Assembly (NCBI GenBank): GCA_029933755.1
Contig: JAOZNO010000251.1
Span: 1-5,999, forward strand
Origin: Bacteroidales bacterium
GTDB taxonomy: Bacteria; Bacteroidota; Bacteroidia; Bacteroidales; NBLH01
Length of the DNA stretch: 5,999 nt
Direction: 5' to 3'
Position 1 is the stretch's first letter. Each line of letters starts with the position of its first letter. The notes under the pieces were generated by a model, which had not been told where the DNA came from, did not search any database, and saw only the letters and a program-made list of their open reading frames with translations. This document shows, in pieces, positions 1 through 3,846 of this stretch. The translations under genes and the position numbers were made by a program.

Positions 1-435
1 CATTACACTGCCCACAAAATAGATAGTCATATCCTTATCAAAACCCAGTTCTTTTAGAATTTTTCCAGAAGTAACAAAAGCTGCCGGGCCACCCTCCTGG
101 TCAACTGTACCCCGACCGTGAACAAAACCGTCTTTGATTTCGCCACCTAATGGGTCAAAATCCCAGTTTTCCATATTTCCCAAGTCAACTGTGTCCATAT
201 GTCCATCAATTGCCAGAATTTTCTTTCCATTTCCGATACGGCCAATCACATTTCCTAAACCATCAAAACGAACTTCGTCAAAACCAGCTTCTTCCATCTG
301 TTTTTTTAATTCATACTGAACATCCTTTTCCTGCATGCTCAATGATTTAATTTTTATCAGTTTTGAAAGATTTTCAGCTGTATAATCTCTGTATTTTTCA
401 GCTAACACATTAATTTTTTCGTATATATTATCCAT
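1..435 (-). CDS. M20-family metallohydrolase, YgeY-like (N-terminal part, cut by the window edge)
   Basis: Reading the minus strand from the ATG at 435 gives 145 codons, open to the window edge, so only the N-terminal part is present. The M20/M28-type zinc-site signatures are visible: DGHMDTVD (residues 77-84, with His79 as the likely zinc ligand and Asp81 the residue that polarises it) and GRGTVDQEGG (107-116, with Asp112 as the likely bridging ligand). The stretch FDEVRFDGLGNVIGRIGNG (52-70) and the spacing between the motifs resemble the YgeY branch ('selenium metabolism-linked hydrolase') more than ArgE, DapE or PepT; this is recall-based, not a search. Members are cytosolic dinuclear-zinc amidohydrolases or peptidases, and the substrate of the YgeY branch is poorly defined. 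No signal peptide is seen. It is divergent from the P1 peptidase and has its own promoter. The remaining roughly two thirds, including the dimerisation domain and other metal ligands, is off the window. Confidence 0.88.
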   Translation of the reverse strand, partial: MDNIYEKINVLAEKYRDYTAENLSKLIKIKSLSMQEKDVQYELKKQMEEAGFDEVRFDGLGNVIGRIGNGKKILAIDGHMDTVDLGNMENWDFDPLGGEIKDGFVHGRGTVDQEGGPAAFVTSGKILKELGFDKDMTIYFVGSVM

Positions 436-453
436 AGATTAAATTTTAGCTTC

Positions 454-484
454 TAAAGTTAGTTTGTTTATAGGTTTTAACAAA
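454..484 (-). promoter_or_regulatory. Bacteroidota-type promoter of the M20 hydrolase gene
   Basis: On the minus strand a TTTG (-33 box, 481-484) is followed after exactly 19 bp by TAACTTTA (-7 box, 454-461), which matches TAnnTTTG at all fixed positions but the last. The -7 box ends 18 bases before the ATG at 435, implying a short leader of about a dozen bases. Spacing and sequence fit the primary sigma factor (RpoD/SigABfr type) of Bacteroidota. The transcription start is inferred, not seen. Confidence 0.55.
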
Positions 485-502
485 ATATTTGGCTGTTTTA
501 AA

Positions 503-534
503 ATTGCATTTTGTTTACAGCTTTCGTAACTTTG
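503..534 (+). promoter_or_regulatory. Bacteroidota-type promoter of the P1 peptidase gene
   Basis: TAACTTTG at 527-534 is a perfect TAnnTTTG -7 box. ATTG at 503-506, 20 bp upstream, is an acceptable -33 box (three of four to TTTG). Start of transcription would fall near 540, giving a leader of about 60 nt before the ATG at 602. It faces away from the M20 promoter, so the two promoters lie back-to-back within about 80 bp. Confidence 0.5.
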
Positions 535-580
535 AGATTTAAAATTACCGTTTAAAGCATGTATGAATTCCTAAGATTGG

Positions 581-588
581 TAACTTTA
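581..588 (+). promoter_or_regulatory. Possible second -7 box for the P1 peptidase gene
   Basis: TAACTTTA repeats the 7-base core of the upstream -7 box (TAACTTT at 527) 54 bp further on and would give a leader of only about 8 nt. No TTTG-like -33 box is seen at the expected distance (around 557-562), so this is either a weak alternative start or chance. Confidence 0.22.
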
Positions 589-601
589 TAATCTAATCAA
601 T

Positions 602-1771
602 ATGAAAACTACTATCATCATATTTATATTCTTGATTTCTTCAATTCAGCTTGAAGGACAAAATAAGAGAGCACGTGATTTAGGAATCCCTTTAGCAGGA
701 ATTACTGGAAAATTAAATGCTATAACTGATGTAGTAGGTGTAGAAGTTGGAAATACAACTTTAATTTCAGGTAATGGAAAACTAATTGTAGGAGAAGGTC
801 CTATTCGAACGGGTATCACAGCAATTTTACCAAGAGGGAAAAAACATGATCCCGTATTTGCAGCTTGGTATAGTTTAAATGGTAATGGAGAAATGACAGG
901 TACCACATGGATCGAAGAGTCTGGTTTTTTGGAAGGCCCAATACTGATAACAAATACTCATAGTGTTGGTGTTGTAAGAGATGCCGTAATTGAATGGCAG
1001 TACAAAAATAAATATTTTAATCCTTTGGTTAACGAACCTGATATTTTCTGGGCACTTCCTGTAGTAGCAGAAACATACGATGGCGATTTAAATGATATTA
1101 ATGGATTCCATATAAAAAAAGAAGATGCATTTAGTGCTTTAAATAATTCCAAAGCAGGTAAGGTTAGCGAAGGAAATGTTGGGGGTGGTACAGGAATGAT
1201 ATGTCACTTATTTAAAGGAGGGATTGGTACTTCTTCGCGCAGAATAAAAATTGGTGATACTACATATACGCTTGGTGTTTTGGTACAAGCAAATTATGGA
1301 GACCGAAGATCATTAACCATTGTGGGCGTACCAGTAGGCAAGGAAATTTCCGATTTAATGCCTGTATGGAATCCTTTACGGGAAAGAGAGGATAGAGGTT
1401 CAATAATTGTTATAGTCGCAACGGATGCTCCACTGCTTCCACATCAATTAAAAAGACTTGCCCGTAGAGTGCCGATTGGAATAGGTAAATTAGGTGGTTA
1501 TGCAAGCAATGGATCAGGTGATATATTTATAGCTTTTTCAACAGCCAACCCAGGGGCGGCAAACAGAGAACTTAGCCAAACAATTACAATGATTCCGAAC
1601 GATCAAATGTCTCAACTATTTGAAGCCACCGTACAAGCCACCGAAGAGTCAATAATAAATGCACTGATTGCAGCTGAAACTATGGTTGGTGTAAACGGTA
1701 CAATAATTTACGAACTTCCTGAAACCAGATTAATTGAAATTTTGAAAAAATACAACAGAATCTTAAAATAA
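602..1771 (+). CDS. Exported P1-family (DmpA/BapA-like, MEROPS S58) autoprocessing aminopeptidase
   Basis: 389 residues, close to the roughly 370-400 of the family. The N-terminus (residues 1-19: Lys2, then a hydrophobic core IIIFIFLI) is a signal peptide without a lipobox cysteine, so the mature protein should be periplasmic, starting near RARDLGIPLAG. Family landmarks follow in order: GPIRTGITAILPRG (66-79), AWYSLNGNGEMTGT (88-101), ITNTHSVGVVRDAV (116-129), GNVGGGTGM (191-199), GVLVQANYG (225-233), then GSIIVIVATDAPLLPHQLK (266-284) and ASNGSGDIFIAFST (301-314). By analogy to DmpA Ser250/Ser288/Glu290, the autocleavage site is Gly266-Ser267 with Ser267 the N-terminal nucleophile, Ser305 its partner and Asp307 in the place of Glu290. 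Asn231 may form part of the oxyanion hole. Known members release N-terminal amino acids from peptides or amides, including D- or beta-amino acids; the substrate here is not predictable. SUI1 follows 68 bp later. No Shine-Dalgarno sequence precedes the ATG; the signal peptide fixes this start. Confidence 0.93.
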   Translation: MKTTIIIFIFLISSIQLEGQNKRARDLGIPLAGITGKLNAITDVVGVEVGNTTLISGNGKLIVGEGPIRTGITAILPRGKKHDPVFAAWYSLNGNGEMTGTTWIEESGFLEGPILITNTHSVGVVRDAVIEWQYKNKYFNPLVNEPDIFWALPVVAETYDGDLNDINGFHIKKEDAFSALNNSKAGKVSEGNVGGGTGMICHLFKGGIGTSSRRIKIGDTTYTLGVLVQANYGDRRSLTIVGVPVGKEISDLMPVWNPLREREDRGSIIVIVATDAPLLPHQLKRLARRVPIGIGKLGGYASNGSGDIFIAFSTANPGAANRELSQTITMIPNDQMSQLFEATVQATEESIINALIAAETMVGVNGTIIYELPETRLIEILKKYNRILK

Positions 1772-1808
1772 CAGCACCATACAGCTCGCAGATAAAACAG
1801 ATATTTAT

Positions 1809-1816
1809 TATTTTTG
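1809..1816 (+). promoter_or_regulatory. -7 promoter box of the SUI1 gene
   Basis: TATTTTTG is a perfect TAnnTTTG box, ending 23 bases before the ATG at 1840 and implying a leader of about 17 nt. No good TTTG lies at the usual -33 distance (about 1785-1790, where the sequence is CTCGCA), so strength is uncertain. It suggests SUI1 can be expressed independently of the upstream peptidase gene, from which no terminator separates it. Confidence 0.4.
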
Positions 1817-1839
1817 CAAATAAAATTAACAAGTTAGCG

Positions 1840-2184
1840 ATGGCAAAAGACTGGAAAGATCGATTAGGAACGGTATATTCAACAAATCCGGATTATGAAT
1901 ATGAAAATGAACAGGAGGAAGAACGGGAAACTTTAGAGGCCAATCAACAAAATTTGAGAGTGAGCCTTGACAAAAAAGGACGTAAAGGAAAGGCCGTAAC
2001 ACTAATTACAGGGTTTATTGGTACAGAAAACGATTTAAAAGAACTAGGGAAATTACTAAAAACCAAATGTGGTGTTGGTGGCTCAGCTAAGGATGAAGAA
2101 ATTCTGATACAGGGTGATTTCAGAGATAAAATAATAGATTTACTAAGCAAAGCTGGTTATAAAGTAAAAAAATCCGGTGGGTGA
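1840..2184 (+). CDS. SUI1/YciH-family translation initiation factor (eIF1-like)
   Basis: 114 residues, typical for bacterial YciH-type proteins. Residues 1-45 form a hydrophilic N-terminal tail with an acidic patch (about 18-31, rich in Glu). The SUI1 domain covers about 46-111: KGRKGKAVTLITGF (46-59), a helix NDLKELGKLLKTKCG (64-78), then the diagnostic VGGSAKDEEILIQGD (79-93) and the C-terminal helix and strand RDKIIDLLSKAGYKVKK (95-111). Members resemble eukaryotic eIF1 and bind the small ribosomal subunit near the P site; in bacteria they are thought to affect start-codon fidelity but are dispensable. Cytosolic. It sits 68 bp after the P1 peptidase and converges with gldB. No Shine-Dalgarno sequence is seen. 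The start is set by the MAKDWKDRLG opening, which I associate with this family. Confidence 0.93.
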   Translation: MAKDWKDRLGTVYSTNPDYEYENEQEEERETLEANQQNLRVSLDKKGRKGKAVTLITGFIGTENDLKELGKLLKTKCGVGGSAKDEEILIQGDFRDKIIDLLSKAGYKVKKSGG

Positions 2185-2187
2185 TGG

Positions 2188-2257
2188 AATAATAGAACGC
2201 CGATGACTCTAATGCAAAGCAAGCAAAGAATAATAGAACGCTGATTACGCTGATGCA
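2188..2257 (+). repeat. Imperfect direct repeat, two 29-bp copies, 'AGAACGC(T)GATtACGCTGATGCA' type
   Basis: Copy 1 is 2188-2216 and copy 2 is 2229-2257, a period of 41 bp. They share the first 13 bases AATAATAGAACGC and match at 25 of 29 positions. A third fragment, CGCTGATTATTAT, follows at 2264-2276. The array begins 4 bases after the SUI1 stop. The 'ACGCTGAT' motif resembles short intergenic repeats I know from Bacteroidota genomes, but family membership is from memory. Confidence 0.65.
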
Positions 2258-2263
2258 ATGCAG

Positions 2264-2389
2264 CGCTGATTATTATAAAAAGCAATAAAAGGTTTGTCGT
2301 TTAGTTTTTAGTACGTACTAAGGTTTGTTTCTGAACAATTTAAGCAAAGTCAATATAATCTGCGATACGAAGTATCCGTTTTATCTGCA
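2264..2389. repeat. Degenerate inverted-repeat region between SUI1 and gldB
   Basis: CGCTGATTATTAT (2264-2276) is matched on the other strand, 10 of 13, by AATATAATCTGCG (2352-2364). The right arm continues with a small hairpin GATAC-GAA-GTATC (2364-2376) and CCGTTTTATCTGCAT (2376-2390), the 'AACGGAT...CGCAGAT' style found in Bacteroidota intergenic repeats. Together with the direct repeats on the left this fills nearly the whole convergent gap. It may act as a bidirectional transcript end, but there is no clear hairpin plus T-run. Confidence 0.35.
2308..2321. repeat. Perfect 14-bp palindrome TTAGTACGTACTAA
   Basis: The 14 bases are identical on both strands with no spacer. Copies of AAGGTTTGT lie at 2289-2297 and 2320-2328, the second overlapping the palindrome by two bases. 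It lies at the centre of the convergent gap, so an operator role for the flanking genes is unlikely. It could be a protein-binding site, the apex of an old repeat element, or chance. Confidence 0.4.
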
Positions 2390-2414
2390 TTTCAATACGT
2401 TCCAATATTAAGTC

Positions 2415-3428
2415 TTAAGGACGATAAGCTGCTGAATTTAGAAGCCCCTGGTAATCGTTGTTTTCCATAAGTTGTTTCAAGCTAACATCGGGATGTTCTT
2501 TCATATATTTATGTATGATTTTCCATCCTAAAAATGCTCCGGCTCTGGGTGCCGAGTTATTCTGAAAAACGGATGTAAATGGTGCATCGCCAATAAATTT
2601 TCGAATAATTAACTGGTCATCTGAAAAAAGTAGCTCATGATCAACAATATATGCCCACATTTTGTTTTCGTTGTAATTTGCCCACTCCATCTTGCTCTTT
2701 GTATAAGCATGTTTTAAGGTGTCATGGGTGTCGGGTAACATCGCATCTAAAAAATACTGAATCTTACCTTCATGAACCATTTGATTTAATAAATTATCAA
2801 CGGAGTCTTTATAGGGGAATTCCATAATTGCCCATGCACGCATACAATCAACAGGAATCATCTCTTTAGTCATTCGTTTTATTTTATAATTATCCCAGGC
2901 TAATTGCTTGTAGAAAAAACAATCTGCACCAAGATATTTATCCAGACCGATACCTATAATGTTCTCATCTGTTACAACTGACTGATTAAAAGCTGAAAGG
3001 AATGTGTAAATTGAAGGTGTACTTTTTGATGGAAAATAATATTTAAACCGCTTAAAGGCATTTGATAATTTAACTTGTTCATTATTAAAATTATGAAATA
3101 CAGAATCAGTTTTTTGAGACAAGCCATTAGCTACACAATACTCATTAAATTCTAAAATTAGTTTTTTGTAATCAGGACTTTCAGAACTTCCTATTGCAAT
3201 TACACCTTGGTTATACAATTCAAAGAATTTTCCATATTTTTGGTTTAAAGTGCTAATATTTGGTGTGTCCGGATAGTTTGCCAATAAATCCTGATCTAAT
3301 CTTTTTATGTCAAGTTCAAGTTCAATATTACTAATATCAACATCAAATTTGTTTTCGCCACAAGAAATTAAAAGGAAAGAGACTAATGTAATTATTATAA
3401 ATATGCTTGTTGATTTTGCTTTATTCAT
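2415..3428 (-). CDS. gldB: GldB-family gliding motility lipoprotein
   Basis: 337 residues, near the usual 310-340. Residues 1-22 form a lipoprotein signal peptide (basic NKAK, hydrophobic IFIIITLVSFLL) ending in the lipobox LISC, with Cys23 as the lipidated residue, so the protein should be anchored at the periplasmic face of an envelope membrane. Family-typical stretches include IKRLDQDLL (41-49), GIGLDKYLGADCFFY (159-173), EGKIQYFLDAMLPD (220-233) and the strongly conserved C-terminal NSAPRAGAFLGWKIIHKYMK (291-310) followed by HPDVSLKQLM. GldB is needed for gliding and type IX secretion-linked motility in Flavobacterium, but homologues occur in many non-gliding Bacteroidota, so motility cannot be inferred. 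The usual partner gldC is not next to it here: the gene stands alone, convergent with SUI1 and separated from the upstream kinase operon by a terminator. No convincing promoter was found upstream. Confidence 0.9.
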   Translation of the reverse strand: MNKAKSTSIFIIITLVSFLLISCGENKFDVDISNIELELDIKRLDQDLLANYPDTPNISTLNQKYGKFFELYNQGVIAIGSSESPDYKKLILEFNEYCVANGLSQKTDSVFHNFNNEQVKLSNAFKRFKYYFPSKSTPSIYTFLSAFNQSVVTDENIIGIGLDKYLGADCFFYKQLAWDNYKIKRMTKEMIPVDCMRAWAIMEFPYKDSVDNLLNQMVHEGKIQYFLDAMLPDTHDTLKHAYTKSKMEWANYNENKMWAYIVDHELLFSDDQLIIRKFIGDAPFTSVFQNNSAPRAGAFLGWKIIHKYMKEHPDVSLKQLMENNDYQGLLNSAAYRP

Positions 3429-3480
3429 TTAAGATTTATTTTAATAGAAAAATGGGAACTCCTCAGTTTAAGAGAATAGT
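3429..3480. other. Immediate upstream region of gldB, no clear promoter
   Basis: These 52 bases between the gldB ATG and the repeat element are AT-rich. I find no TAnnTTTG with a matching -33 box on the minus strand here or in the element, and no Shine-Dalgarno sequence near the start (an AGGAG lies about 25 bases upstream, too far). If gldB has its own promoter it is degenerate or overlaps the 134-bp repeat. Confidence 0.3.
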
Positions 3481-3614
3481 TTCACGCAAAGAACGCTAAA
3501 AAATATCAATGCGCAAAGAACGCTAAAAAGTGAATGCAAAGCATTCATAAACTTTGCGTCTTTTTAGCAATATTGTGAATGTATACATAATAAACCTTGT
3601 GTTCTTTGCGTGAA
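3481..3614. repeat. 134-bp intergenic repeat element with perfect 14-bp inverted ends
   Basis: The ends TTCACGCAAAGAAC (3481-3494) and GTTCTTTGCGTGAA (3601-3614) are exact reverse complements. Inside, CGCAAAGAACGCTAAAAA occurs twice exactly (3485-3502 and 3512-3529, period 27). Its GCTAAAAAG end (3522-3530) pairs with CTTTTTAGC (3560-3568), and a hairpin lies within. There is no coding capacity and no obvious target-site duplication (flanks AATAGT / GATAAG). The layout is MITE-like or REP-like; 'cacgcaaag...ctttgcgtg' repeats are familiar from Bacteroidota intergenic DNA. It sits between the terminator of the kinase operon and gldB, so it would lie in or near the gldB promoter or leader. Confidence 0.7.
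3522..3568. repeat. Nested hairpin at the core of the 134-bp element
   Basis: GCTAAAAAG (3522-3530) pairs with CTTTTTAGC (3560-3568). Directly inside, TGAATGC-AAA-GCATTCA (3531-3547) is a perfect 7-bp stem with a 3-base loop. This leaves TAAACTTTGCGT (3548-3559) unpaired as a one-sided bulge carrying another copy of the element's CTTTGCG motif. The structure is palindromic enough to form on either strand. Confidence 0.6.
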
Positions 3615-3636
3615 GATAAGTTAACTGTGTAGTTGT

Positions 3637-3668
3637 AAAAAAAAAGAAAAAAAAGCTGCAAAGCAACT
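3637..3668 (-). terminator. Intrinsic terminator of the TOBE-kinase operon
   Basis: On the minus strand the RNA would read AGUUGC-UUU-GCAGCU (positions 3668 down to 3654), a 6-bp stem with one G-U pair and a 3-base loop. It runs straight into a T-tract of 8 T, one C and 9 T (3654-3637). Orientation matches the kinase gene, whose stop codon lies about 180 bases upstream, and it would insulate gldB from that operon. Confidence 0.6.
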
Positions 3669-3846
3669 GGTGAATTAAATTACGTAGACCTTAAATTACA
3701 ATGATTATGGTAATTAGAAAAATTGCTATCACCTCTTTGGCAAATTCTTATAGTTTTCTTAAATTTACATTCGTATAGTTATTTTAAACCAAAGCCTTAA
3801 TCTTTGAATTTTTAGAAGCTACCTTATAAGATTCCATCTTTGATGG
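3669..3846 (-). other. Long 3' untranslated trailer of the kinase transcript
   Basis: The 178 bases between the kinase stop and the terminator have no ORF of note, no tRNA-like fold and no recognisable promoter. Weak structure is present: AATTAC / GTAATT (3694-3699 and 3710-3715), a 6-bp stem with a 10-base loop, and a hairpin next to the stop codon. The region may simply be trailer; a processed 3'-UTR RNA is possible but unsupported. Confidence 0.35.
3834..3846 (-). other. Small hairpin directly after the kinase stop codon
   Basis: CCATC-TTT-GATGG is a perfect 5-bp stem with a 3-base loop, abutting the TAA of the kinase gene. No T-run follows on the minus strand, so it is not a standard terminator; it could protect the 3' end of the message or be chance. 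Confidence 0.35.

Noticed and set aside
134..350. Two overlapping plus-strand ORFs of 61 and 66 codons.
   Set aside because: Both lie antisense to the M20 hydrolase, whose motifs are clear, and their low-complexity Pro/Ser/Phe-rich translations look like shadows.
646..1152. Two minus-strand ORFs (86 and 64 codons).
   Set aside because: They are antisense to the P1 peptidase, which has conserved motifs over this whole span.
1944..2150. Minus-strand ORF of 68 codons.
   Set aside because: Antisense shadow of the SUI1 domain.
2188..2257. Two-unit direct repeat as a possible CRISPR remnant or attachment site.
   Set aside because: Copies differ at 4 of 29 positions, the gap is 12 bp, and no integrase, tRNA or cas gene is in the window.
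2364..2414. Terminator for gldB.
   Set aside because: The 5-bp GATAC/GTATC hairpin is followed on the minus strand by no T-run; nearby CTTAAG is only a 6-bp palindrome.
3485..3529. CRISPR-like direct repeat (18-bp unit twice).
   Set aside because: There are only two copies, the spacer is about 9 bp and there are no cas genes; the copies are internal parts of an inverted-repeat element.
3522..3568. Nested hairpin as the terminator of the kinase operon.
   Set aside because: No T-run follows it on the minus strand, and a better hairpin plus T-tract is found upstream at 3637-3668.
3481..3614. Insertion sequence.
   Set aside because: At 134 bp it has no transposase and no visible target-site duplication; called only as a repeat element.
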